Source of the DNA: Hydrocarboniphaga sp965279055
Lineage (GTDB): Bacteria; Pseudomonadota; Gammaproteobacteria; Nevskiales; Nevskiaceae
Assembly (NCBI RefSeq): GCF_965279055.1
Contig: NZ_OZ257125.1
Span: 1,240,001-1,304,000, forward strand
Reading direction: 5' to 3'
DNA: 64,000 nucleotides
Shown: positions 43,464-51,213 of the stretch, piece after piece
Layout: every line of letters starts with the position of its first letter
How positions within the stretch are numbered: position 1 is the stretch's first letter
The notes under the pieces: generated by a model
What the model saw: only the letters and a program-made list of their open reading frames with translations
The model's database searches: none
Told to the model about the DNA's origin: nothing
Made by a program: the position numbers and the translations under genes

Positions 43464-43964
43464 CTAGCGCTTGGGAACGATGCGGCGAACGCTACGCATA
43501 ACGCTGGCGTAAGCATATGGAGACTCCTCTGATAACGTTCCCGCGGCCTGCATGTTGAATGCAAGCATGACGGTGCAATCCGCTGTTGTGTGATCTAAGC
43601 ACTCTTTGATGAAGTAAGTTGCATAGATAGCAAGAGAGCGGTCTGCTGAAACTACGGCATAACGCTCGGAGCCCTCTGAAACCACACAGACCCACGACCA
43701 GCCAAATGCTTTGACAATTTGGTTGCCCCAGACGATGCCGAGGGCTAGAGCAACCTCAACGGGGTCTTGCGTCTTGGGCATTAACTTGGCGAGTAGCCCG
43801 CGACGTTTGTTTTGCCACGCGTCGACATAAACGTCGATGGCTTTGACGAGGTCCTTTGGCTCGACGGCCTCTGGAAGCCCCAACAGTTGAAGTCCCATCC
43901 GATTGAAGCTCGTGAACTCAGAGAGTTCTTCGCTATCCAGTGCGCGTTCGCTGATATCGCTCAT
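43464..43964 (-). CDS. DUF3806-like cassette protein
   Basis: 166 residues. DPVEVALALGIVWGNQIVKA, FGWSWVCVVSEGSERYAVVS, ADRSLAIYATYFIKECLDH and TVMLAFNMQAAG fit the DUF3806 pattern. ATG 43964 (MSDISERALD) lies just after the core site at 43977-43983 and is preferred over the ATG at 43988, which would start outside the cassette. First cassette in the direction of the array. Confidence 0.7.
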   Translation of the reverse strand: MSDISERALDSEELSEFTSFNRMGLQLLGLPEAVEPKDLVKAIDVYVDAWQNKRRGLLAKLMPKTQDPVEVALALGIVWGNQIVKAFGWSWVCVVSEGSERYAVVSADRSLAIYATYFIKECLDHTTADCTVMLAFNMQAAGTLSEESPYAYASVMRSVRRIVPKR

Positions 43965-43976
43965 CTGTTCTCTTGG

Positions 43977-43983
43977 GCCCAAC
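43977..43983 (-). other. Core recombination site at right end of array
   Basis: GTTGGGC on the minus strand, preceded there by CAACTAATTGGC. It is either the remains of attI or a single-core relic. No palindromic attC structure and no integrase gene follow; the next 90 bases to the gene at 44074 show nothing recognisable. Confidence 0.5.
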
Positions 43984-44073
43984 GCCAATTAGTTGGAACA
44001 ATATATTCGCCACCCGGATAGATTCCTATCTGCATATGCTGGTACTCCGGTGACGGGTATATAGATGTGCGGG

Positions 44074-44415
44074 TTAGCTGACGATGCGGCCTTCGAGTCC
44101 CAGCGCCCTCGCCGAAGCGTAGCTCATCTGCCATAGCTTTCGCTGTTGCTGCCAGAGGGCACCCGCGGCCTTTGCCTGTTGCCGGAGTTCGGTCTCGGCG
44201 TAGTCGATGCGGACCAGCACGGCCTGGCTGGCTTTCATCGTGGCGGGCGGGCCGGGGTCCCACGGCAGTTCTTCTTCCACCAGCTCGACGGTCTTGAACC
44301 GGCGGTGGCTGTCCGGGTCGTAGCGGTAGCGCACCGCCAGCAAGCGCTCGCCGTATTTGGCCAGCAGCTTCTTGGTGCCGTTGTCGCCGGGGCGCAGGGT
44401 CAGGCGGGTTTTCAT
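44074..44415 (-). CDS. Hypothetical protein at border of cassette array
   Basis: 113 residues. Begins MKTRLTLRPGDNGTKKLLAK, YGERLLAVRYRYDPDSHRRF, KTVELVEEELPWDP and ends RQQAKAAGALWQQQRKLWQM, SYASARALGLEGRIVS. A conserved small protein I recall from many proteobacterial accessory regions, function unknown. Higher GC than the cassettes. It is transcribed towards the array and is not an integrase. ATG 44415 matches the usual N-terminus. Confidence 0.65.
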   Translation of the reverse strand: MKTRLTLRPGDNGTKKLLAKYGERLLAVRYRYDPDSHRRFKTVELVEEELPWDPGPPATMKASQAVLVRIDYAETELRQQAKAAGALWQQQRKLWQMSYASARALGLEGRIVS

Positions 44416-44506
44416 GGGCTTACATTTGCCGGCGTCAGGGGATGGCGGAGAACTTGCCGTGCGCTGGGGGCGGGCGTTGTGAATCGGCGCACGGAGCGCT
44501 TGTGCG

Positions 44507-44564
44507 GGAGCGAGCCCTCTCCCGGCGCTTCGCGCCACCCTCTCCCGCACGCGGGAGAGGGGCA
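44507..44564. repeat. Palindromic repeat, family C (CCCTCTCCCG type)
   Basis: CCCTCTCCCGGCGCTTCGCG, then CGGGAGAGGG. Related copies at 46700-46828, 51722-51832 (inside cheA), 53786-53838, 56711-56817 and 58920-59038. Here it lies between the accessory region and flhA. Confidence 0.75.
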
Positions 44565-44624
44565 ACAGGCGCTGCTGGATAGTGAAAGGCGCCGCCCCTG
44601 GAACACGGCTTGTAAGAGCCGGGC

Positions 44625-46697
44625 GTGAACAACAAACCCTCCGTCTTCCAAATGTTCCGTGCCGGGGCCTCCAGTGGCCTGGGTGCGCCCATCGTGTTGC
44701 TGGCGATCCTGGCGATGATGGTGGTGCCGCTGCCACTGTTCATCCTCGATCTGCTGTTCACCTTCAACCTGGCGCTGTCGATCGTCATCGTGCTCGCGGT
44801 GATCTACGTGCTGCGGCCGATGGAGTTCTCGTCGTTCCCGACGGTGCTGCTGATGGCGACGCTGCTGCGCCTGGCGCTGAACGTGGCCTCGACGCGCGTC
44901 GTGCTGCTGCACGGCCACGAGGGCACGCACGCGGCCGGCAAGGTGATCGAGGCCTTCGGCAACTTCGTCATCGGCGGGCATTACACGGTCGGTTTCATCG
45001 TCTTCATGATCCTGACCATCATCAACTTCGTCGTCGTCACCAAGGGCGCCGAGCGTGTCTCCGAGGTCAGCGCGCGATTTGTTCTTGACGCTCTGCCCGG
45101 CAAACAGATGGCGATCGACGCCGACATGAACGCCGGTTTGTTGACGCGCGACGAAGCCAAGGCGCGTCGCGACGAGGTTCGCGAGGAGGCCGACTTCTAC
45201 GGCTCCATGGATGGCGCGTCCAAGTTCGTGCGCGGCGACGCCGTCGCCGGCCTGCTGGTGCTGGGCATCAACATCATCGGCGGCCTGCTGATCGGCACGC
45301 TGGAGCACGGCATGGCGATCGGCGAGGCCGCCAAGAATTACACGCTGCTGGCGATCGGCGACGGCCTGGTCGCGCAGGTGCCGTCGCTGCTGCTGAGCAC
45401 GGCGGTGGCGATGCTGGTGACGCGCATGTCCAAGAGCCAGGACATGAGCAAGCAGCTCGCCGGCCAGATCTTCGGCCAGGCGCGTGCGCTGGGCATCGCC
45501 GCGGTGGTCATGGGTCTGCTCGGCATGATCCCCGGCATGCCCAATTTCGTGTTCCTGGGCCTGTCGGCCGGCTGCGCCTATCTGGCCTGGCGCATGAGCA
45601 AGGGCCGCGCCGATTCGATGGCCGCCGCCGCCGAAGCCGCGCCGCCGCCGGCCGCGCCGAACAAGCCGGCCGAGCTCACCTGGGAAGACGTCGCCGCCGA
45701 AGATTCGCTGGGCCTGGAGGTCGGCTACCGGCTGATCCCGCTGGTCGACGCCAAGCAGGGCGGCGAGCTGATGGCGCGGATCAAGGGCGTGCGCAAGAAA
45801 CTCACGCAGGACCTGGGCTTTCTGATCGCGCCGGTGCACATCCGCGACAACCTCGAACTGGCACCCAACGGCTACCGCGTGACGCTCAACGGCGTGCCTT
45901 TGGCCACCGGCTCGGTGCACGCCGACAAGTTCATGGCACTGGATTCCGGCCGAGCGCTCGGCCCCGTCGTCGGCATCGCCGGCAAGGACCCGACCTTCGG
46001 CCTGGACGCGACCTGGATCGAACGCGGCGGCCGCGATCACGCGCAGTCGCTGGGTTATACGGTGGTCGATCCGGCGACGGTGATCGCCACGCATCTGTCG
46101 CACTTGGTCGGCAGCCACGCCGCCGAACTGTTCGGCCACGACGAGGCGCAGGCGCTGCTCGCGAATCTCGCCAAGACCTCGCCCAAGCTCAGCGAAGACC
46201 TGGTGCCGAAGGCGATGAGCATGGCGATCTTCGTCAAGGTGCTGAAGAGCCTACTCGCCGATCGCGTGCCGATCCGCGCGTTCCGCTCGATCGCCGAAGC
46301 GCTCGCCGAAGTCGCGCCCAAGTCGCAGGACCCGGTGGTGCTGGCCTCGGCGGTGCGCGTCGCGCTCGGCCGCCAGATCGTGCAGGACATCAACGGCATG
46401 GACGCCGAGCTGCCGGCGTACACGCTGGCGCCGGCGCTGGAGCGCGTGCTGCAGGACAGCCTCGCCACCGGCAGTGTCGCGCTGGAGCCGGGCCTGGCCG
46501 AACGCATGCAGCAGTCGATCGCCGACGGCGTGCAGCGCCAGGCCGCGATCGGCCAGCCGGCGGTGCTGCTGGTGCCGGGCCCGCTGCGGCCGCTGCTGGC
46601 GCGTTTCGTCCGCCAGACGGTGCCGGACCTGCATGTGCTGGCCTACAACGAGGTGCCGGAAACCAAGCGCGTGCGCTTGCTTGGCGCGATGGGCTGA
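44625..46697 (+). CDS. flhA: Flagellar export gate protein FlhA
   Basis: 690 residues. N-terminal half has eight predicted membrane helices, with VIYVLRPMEFSSFPTVLLMA, TLLRLALNVASTRVVLL, the cytoplasmic FHIPEP-type segment FVLDALPGKQMAIDADMNAG and RVEREADFYGSMDGASKFVRG-like sequence. The C-terminal cytoplasmic domain (about 340-690) includes LPEISPDLV-like SPKLSEDLVPKAMSMAIFVK, then LKSLLADRVPIRAFRSIAEA. GTG start at 44625. flhB, which normally precedes it, is not present; the repeat and cassette region lie upstream. Ends in a clear terminator. Confidence 0.95.
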   Translation: MNNKPSVFQMFRAGASSGLGAPIVLLAILAMMVVPLPLFILDLLFTFNLALSIVIVLAVIYVLRPMEFSSFPTVLLMATLLRLALNVASTRVVLLHGHEGTHAAGKVIEAFGNFVIGGHYTVGFIVFMILTIINFVVVTKGAERVSEVSARFVLDALPGKQMAIDADMNAGLLTRDEAKARRDEVREEADFYGSMDGASKFVRGDAVAGLLVLGINIIGGLLIGTLEHGMAIGEAAKNYTLLAIGDGLVAQVPSLLLSTAVAMLVTRMSKSQDMSKQLAGQIFGQARALGIAAVVMGLLGMIPGMPNFVFLGLSAGCAYLAWRMSKGRADSMAAAAEAAPPPAAPNKPAELTWEDVAAEDSLGLEVGYRLIPLVDAKQGGELMARIKGVRKKLTQDLGFLIAPVHIRDNLELAPNGYRVTLNGVPLATGSVHADKFMALDSGRALGPVVGIAGKDPTFGLDATWIERGGRDHAQSLGYTVVDPATVIATHLSHLVGSHAAELFGHDEAQALLANLAKTSPKLSEDLVPKAMSMAIFVKVLKSLLADRVPIRAFRSIAEALAEVAPKSQDPVVLASAVRVALGRQIVQDINGMDAELPAYTLAPALERVLQDSLATGSVALEPGLAERMQQSIADGVQRQAAIGQPAVLLVPGPLRPLLARFVRQTVPDLHVLAYNEVPETKRVRLLGAMG

Positions 46698-46699
46698 GT

Positions 46700-46828
46700 C
46701 TTTTGCTTGCCTCTCCCTTCGGGAGAGGCCGGTGCGTAGCGCCGGGTGAGGGCGTTGCAGCGTGGTGCAATCTTCGAGTCCCTCACCCGGCCCTTCGGGC
46801 CACCCTCTCCCGGAGGGAGAGGGCAACG
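46700..46828. repeat. Palindromic repeat, family C, paired copies
   Basis: CCTCTCCCTTCGGGAGAGGC with GTGAGGGCG, then CCCTCACCCGGCCCTTCGGG and CTCTCCCGGAGGGAGAGGG. It separates flhA from its terminator. Confidence 0.75.
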
Positions 46829-46832
46829 ACAG

Positions 46833-46857
46833 GCCGGCCTCAGCGCCGGCCTTTTTC
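46833..46857 (+). terminator. Rho-independent terminator after flhA
   Basis: Stem GGCCGGC (46833-46839) / GCCGGCC (46846-46852), six-base loop, TTTTT. Indicates that flhF is transcribed separately. Confidence 0.85.
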
Positions 46858-46962
46858 ATGCCTCGCCGGTTTGTTGACGCCTTGCTGCAAAAGCCGGTGA
46901 CGGCTTGCGTCGGGTGACGAAAAACCTGCGCAAAACACCGTCTTCGGCAGGCGCAGGGGGCT

Positions 46963-46978
46963 GGAACAGCGGTTGCAC
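46963..46978 (+). promoter_or_regulatory. Sigma-54 promoter of flhF operon
   Basis: TGGAAC-N5-TTGCA with the invariant GG-N10-GC. It lies 62 bases before the flhF ATG and just past the flhA terminator. In P. aeruginosa flhF expression is RpoN/FleQ-dependent, which fits. Confidence 0.75.
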
Positions 46979-47039
46979 TTAGGGCTTGCCGACGGGACTT
47001 CCGCGGCACCGAACTCCAACCGAAACCGCCGGCAGCCCG

Positions 47040-48359
47040 ATGAAGATAAAACGATTCCAGGCGAACACGATGCGCGAGGCGATCCGCCTCGTGCGAGAAG
47101 AGCAGGGGGCCGATGCGGTCATCCTGTCCAACCGGCGCATTCCAGGCGGGGTCGAGGTGGTGGCGGCGACCGACTACGACGCGGCGCTGATCCAGAGCGC
47201 CGCGCAGCGCAGCGCGCATGCGGCCGAAACCGCGCCCGCGCCGAGTCAGCCGGCAGCCAAGGTCGAGGATCGCATCGCCGCCAGCGAGCGCATCGAGGCC
47301 AGGCGCACGTTCGACACGCCGCCGAGCCCACCGCGTCAACCGGCCGGCAACATGCCGGTGTCGGTGCCGCAGCCCGAGCCGCTGTCGGTGGTGGCCGCCG
47401 CGTCGGTGATCGGCACCGAGCAGCTCAATCGCGAAATACAGACGCTGCGCGCGCTGCTCGAAGAACAGCTCGCCGGCCTGCGCTGGGGCGACATGCAGAA
47501 GCACCGGCCGCGGCAGGCCGCTGCGTTGCGGGCACTGGCCAACCTCGGCATCGAACCCGATCTGGCGCGCAGCATCGCCGAAGAACTGCCGGAATCCTCC
47601 GACCCGGAGCGTGCGCGTTTTTTGCCGCTGGGCCTGCTGTCGCGGCGGCTGCCGATCAACGCAACCGATCCGATTCTTGAAGGCGGCGTGATCGCGCTGG
47701 TCGGGCCCACCGGTGTCGGCAAGACCACGACCATCGCCAAGCTCGCCGCGCGTTATGCCGCCGCGCATGGCGTGCGCGACATCGCGCTGGTCACTGCCGA
47801 CCACTATCGCATCGGCGCGCAGGAGCAGCTCTACACCTATGCGCGGCTGCTCGGCGTGCCGGTGCATGCGATCGGCCCGAAGGACAACCTGCCGCAACTG
47901 CTGTCGCGGCTGTCCGACCGCAAGCTGGTGCTGGTCGACAGCGCCGGCCTGTCACAGCACGACGGCCTGCTCGCCGGCCAGATCGAGCAGCTCAAGCTCT
48001 GCGGTCCGCAGCTCAAGACCTGGCTGGTGATCGCCGGCAATGCGCAGCCCGGCGCGCAGGCCGAAACCGTGCAGCGCTTCGGCCAGGTCGGTCTCGACGG
48101 CTGCGTGCTCAGCAAGATCGACGAGGCGCATCGCATCGGCGGCGCGTTGTCGGTGGTGATGCGCGCCAACCTGCGCGTCACCTATCTGTGCGACGGCCAG
48201 CGCGTGCCGGAAGACCTGCACGCCGCGCGTGCCGACCGCCTGGTGCTGCACGCCACGCAGCTGGCCCGCCAGTCGGCGGCGACCATCGACGAATCCCTGC
48301 TGATCGCGGGCTTTTCTTCCGCCACCGGCAACAGCGCCGCGAATCACGCCAATGTCTAG
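47040..48359 (+). CDS. flhF: Flagellar placement GTPase FlhF
   Basis: 439 residues. N-terminal basic B domain (MKIKRFQANTMREAIRLVRE, EQGADAVILSNRRIPGGVEV), middle linker, then the SRP-type NG GTPase: IALVGPTGVGKTTTIAKLAA (P-loop), VTADHYRIGAQEQL, LVDSAGLSQHD (G3) and SKIDEAHRIG near the end. It selects the polar site of flagellar assembly. ATG at 47040. Overlaps fleN by eight bases. Confidence 0.96.
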   Translation: MKIKRFQANTMREAIRLVREEQGADAVILSNRRIPGGVEVVAATDYDAALIQSAAQRSAHAAETAPAPSQPAAKVEDRIAASERIEARRTFDTPPSPPRQPAGNMPVSVPQPEPLSVVAAASVIGTEQLNREIQTLRALLEEQLAGLRWGDMQKHRPRQAAALRALANLGIEPDLARSIAEELPESSDPERARFLPLGLLSRRLPINATDPILEGGVIALVGPTGVGKTTTIAKLAARYAAAHGVRDIALVTADHYRIGAQEQLYTYARLLGVPVHAIGPKDNLPQLLSRLSDRKLVLVDSAGLSQHDGLLAGQIEQLKLCGPQLKTWLVIAGNAQPGAQAETVQRFGQVGLDGCVLSKIDEAHRIGGALSVVMRANLRVTYLCDGQRVPEDLHAARADRLVLHATQLARQSAATIDESLLIAGFSSATGNSAANHANV

Positions 48360-49236
48360 CTCTCTCGCGGTGCACGACAATACGTTCGATGACCAGGCCG
48401 CCGGCCTGCGGCGCCTGCGGCCGTTGCGGCCGGTGCAGGTGCTCGCGGTCAGCAGCGGCAAGGGCGGCGTCGGCAAGACCAGCGTGTCGGTGAACCTGTC
48501 GATGGCCATGGCCATGGCCGGCAAGAAAGTCGTGCTGCTCGACGGCGATCTGGGCCTGGCCAATGTCGACGTGATGCTCGGCCTGCAGCCCAGCTACAAC
48601 ATGGCCAACGTGCTGGCCGGCGAATGCACGCTGGACGACACGCTGCTCGAAACCGCGCACGGCCTGTGCGTGGTGCCGGCCTCCAGCGGCAAGCGCCACA
48701 TGGCCGAGCTGACCTCGATGCAGCACGCCGGCATCGTCCAGGCGTTTTCCGATCTGCGCCGCCCGCTCGACGTGCTGGTGGTCGATACCGCGGCCGGCAT
48801 CGCCGATTCGGTGATCACGCTGAGCCAGGCGGCGCAGCAGGTGATCGTCGTCGTCACGCAAGACCCTTCGTCGATAACCGACGCCTACGCGCTGATCAAG
48901 GTGCTCAACAAGGGCCACGGAGTGCATCGCGTGCAGGTGCTCGCGAACATGGTCGCCAACGAGGCCGAGGCGCAGGAGATTTTCGAAAGCCTGCGCCGGG
49001 TCGCCGAGCGCTTTCTCGACGTGACGCTGAGCTATCTCGGCTCGGTACCGCAGGACGAGTGGCTGCGCCGCGCGGTACGCCGCCAGCGCGCCGTCGTCGA
49101 CGCGTATCCCAATTGCCCGGCTTCGGCCGCGTTTCACAACCTGGCCAAGAAGGCGCTGTCCTTCGGCTCGCCGACCGGCGCGCGCGGCCATCTCGAATTC
49201 TTCGTAGAGAGACTCGTCCAGAGGACCGCCGGATGA
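48352..49236 (+). CDS. fleN: Flagellar number regulator FleN (FlhG, MinD-like)
   Basis: 294 residues. Deviant Walker A GKGGVGKTSVSVNLS near residue 37, followed by VVLLDGDLGLANVDVMLGLQ and the Walker B-type VLVVDTAAGIADSVITLSQA. It restrains flagellar number by countering FlhF and the activator FleQ. The reading frame overlaps flhF and fliA (ATGA), so the three are coupled. Confidence 0.95.
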   Translation: MSSSLAVHDNTFDDQAAGLRRLRPLRPVQVLAVSSGKGGVGKTSVSVNLSMAMAMAGKKVVLLDGDLGLANVDVMLGLQPSYNMANVLAGECTLDDTLLETAHGLCVVPASSGKRHMAELTSMQHAGIVQAFSDLRRPLDVLVVDTAAGIADSVITLSQAAQQVIVVVTQDPSSITDAYALIKVLNKGHGVHRVQVLANMVANEAEAQEIFESLRRVAERFLDVTLSYLGSVPQDEWLRRAVRRQRAVVDAYPNCPASAAFHNLAKKALSFGSPTGARGHLEFFVERLVQRTAG

Positions 49237-50090
49237 ACGCAAGAACTTCCTATACCGCGACCACTCGCAACCTCGATCCGACTTCCGAGGCCGGCATGGT
49301 GCAGCAGCACGCCGAGCTGGTGAAACGCATCGCCTTCCACGTCGCCGCGCGGCTTCCGGCCAGCGTCGATGTCGAGGATCTGATCCAGGCCGGCGTCATC
49401 GGCCTGATCGAGGCGGCGCGTCATTACAACGGCGAGCGCGGCGCGTCTTTCGAAACCTATGCCGGCATCCGCATCCGCGGCGCGATGATGGACGAGCTGC
49501 GTCGCGGCGACTGGGCGCCGCGCTCGGTGCATCGCCGCCATCGCGAGATTTCCGGCGCGATGAAGACCATCGAGCAGCGCAACGGCCGCGAGGCCACCGA
49601 AAGCGAAGTCATCGCCGAACTGAACCTGACGCCGGAGGCCTACCGCGCCGCGCTGCAGGACGCGGTGCAGTGCCAGGTGCTGTCGCTGGATGAGCCGCCC
49701 GAGGGCAGCGACGATCCTTTCGAAGCCGCCGACCCCAACGAGAATCCGCTGCAGTCGCTGGAGCGCGACGAGCTCCAGGGTAATCTGGCGCGCGCGATCG
49801 CGGCCCTGCCGGAACGCGAGAAAATGGTGCTGTCGCTGTACTACGACGACGAAATGAACCTGCGCGAAATCGGCGCGGTGCTCGACGTCTCCGAAAGCCG
49901 CGTCTGCCAGATCCATGGCCAGGCGCTGCTGCGGGTGCGCGCGCAGCTGCAGGACTGGGCTGGCGTCGCCCGCACCGAGAAGAAGAAAAAATCGGCCGAC
50001 AGGAATGGCGACAAGCCGGGTGCCGGACGCCCGCCCGCCAAGTCTCAAGCGGCCGGCAGTTTTGCTTCGCAGCAGGCGCGCGCCGCCTGA
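49233..50090 (+). CDS. fliA: Flagellar sigma factor FliA (sigma-28)
   Basis: 285 residues. Region 2: LVKRIAFHVAARLPASVDVE, DLIQAGVIGLIEAARHYNGE, FETYAGIRIRGAMMDELRRG; region 3: SVHRRHREISGAM...GREATESEVIAELNL; region 4: LPEREKMVLSLYYDDEMNLR, EIGAVLDVSESRVCQIHGQA. After region 4 there is an unusual ~40-residue basic, Lys/Ala/Pro-rich tail, so the protein is longer than typical FliA (about 240-255). It would drive the promoters at 112, 22106 and 25298. Confidence 0.96.
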   Translation: MNARTSYTATTRNLDPTSEAGMVQQHAELVKRIAFHVAARLPASVDVEDLIQAGVIGLIEAARHYNGERGASFETYAGIRIRGAMMDELRRGDWAPRSVHRRHREISGAMKTIEQRNGREATESEVIAELNLTPEAYRAALQDAVQCQVLSLDEPPEGSDDPFEAADPNENPLQSLERDELQGNLARAIAALPEREKMVLSLYYDDEMNLREIGAVLDVSESRVCQIHGQALLRVRAQLQDWAGVARTEKKKKSADRNGDKPGAGRPPAKSQAAGSFASQQARAA

Positions 50091-50129
50091 TCCCCTGACT
50101 CAACCTCCAGCTCGATAGCCCATAAAACC

Positions 50130-50522
50130 ATGGACAAAAACGCCAAAATTCTGATCGTCGACGACTACTCCACGATGCGCCGCATCGTGAAGAACCTGCT
50201 GCACGACCTCGGATATACCAATACCACCGAGGCCGACGATGGCCGCAGTGCCTGGCCGCTGCTGCAGGCCGGCGACTTCGAGTTCGTCGTCACCGACTGG
50301 AACATGCCGGGCATGACCGGCATCGACCTGCTCAAGAACATCCGCGGCGACGCGCGCCTGGCGAAAACGCCGGTGTTGATGGTGACGGCCGAGGCACAGC
50401 GTGACCAGATCATCGAGGCCGCGCAGGCCGGCGTGAACGGTTACATCATCAAGCCCTTCACCGCCGTCACGCTGAAAGAGAAGATCGACAAGATCTTTCA
50501 GCGCGCCGCCGCTGCCGCATAA
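50130..50522 (+). CDS. cheY: Chemotaxis response regulator CheY
   Basis: 130-residue single receiver. Acidic pair Asp11/Asp12 (ILIVDDYSTM), phospho-acceptor Asp56 (VVTDWNMPGMTG), Thr86 (LMVTAE) and Lys108 (YIIKPF) are all present. Phospho-CheY binds the flagellar switch. It lies 39 bases after fliA and 10 before cheZ. Confidence 0.97.
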   Translation: MDKNAKILIVDDYSTMRRIVKNLLHDLGYTNTTEADDGRSAWPLLQAGDFEFVVTDWNMPGMTGIDLLKNIRGDARLAKTPVLMVTAEAQRDQIIEAAQAGVNGYIIKPFTAVTLKEKIDKIFQRAAAAA

Positions 50523-50532
50523 GGAGATTGCG

Positions 50533-51192
50533 ATGAGCCATGCCGACAAGGCGGCGCAACGCGCCGAGCTGGCGTTGCGCCTGCAGGATGCGCTGGACGC
50601 GATCAAGGCGAGTGACGACGATCTGCTGGACGAAGCCGTTGCCGGCGTGCTGCGCAGCACCCAGGCGCCGCTGGCGCTGGGCGTGGCGCGACTCGCGCGC
50701 GATTTTCGCGAGACCCTGCGCGGACTCGATCTGGACAGCCGCATCGTCGGCCTGGCCGAAGGCGAGATCAAGGATGCCTGCACTCACCTGGATCACGTCG
50801 TGCGGATGACCGAAGACGCGGCGCATCGCACGCTGGATCTGGTCGATGACAGCCGCCGTGTGATCGACGCGCTCGCCGTGATGCCGGAGTTCCGCGGCGC
50901 CGCCCCCGAACTCGCCGGGCTGCGCGACAACATGATGTCGCTGGCGATGGCACAGGAATATCAGGACCTGTCCGGGCAGCTGATCCGCCGCGTCATCGCG
51001 CTGGTGCGCCAGGTCGAAAACGCACTCGGCGATCTGGTGCACCTGGCGCGTCCGTCGCTCAAGAATCAGGCGCGGGCGCCGATAACGCCGGTAGATACGT
51101 CGTCAGCACGCGCCGACCTCAAGGGCCCCGCCGCGGCGGTCTCCGCCAGCCAGCAGGACGCCGACGCGTTGTTGGCGGATCTCGGTTTCTAG
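50533..51192 (+). CDS. cheZ: CheY-phosphate phosphatase CheZ
   Basis: 219 residues, mainly helical. The catalytic segment AMAQEYQDLSGQLIRR carries the probable active Gln144. The C-terminal DADALLADLGF is the CheY-docking tail. The region between (about 165-205) is a flexible linker. A GGAGATTGCG ribosome site precedes the ATG. Confidence 0.95.
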   Translation: MSHADKAAQRAELALRLQDALDAIKASDDDLLDEAVAGVLRSTQAPLALGVARLARDFRETLRGLDLDSRIVGLAEGEIKDACTHLDHVVRMTEDAAHRTLDLVDDSRRVIDALAVMPEFRGAAPELAGLRDNMMSLAMAQEYQDLSGQLIRRVIALVRQVENALGDLVHLARPSLKNQARAPITPVDTSSARADLKGPAAAVSASQQDADALLADLGF

Positions 51193-51213
51193 ACAACAAC
51201 GCTGACACCAAAA

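Noticed and set aside
43464..43988. ATG 43988 as start of the DUF3806-like cassette gene
   Set aside because: It would place the start beyond the core site, outside the cassette; ATG 43964 lies just inside.
44599..44614. Sigma-54-like TGGAAC-N5-TTGTA before flhA
   Set aside because: It would put the transcript start at the GTG start codon, and the -12 element lacks the invariant GC.
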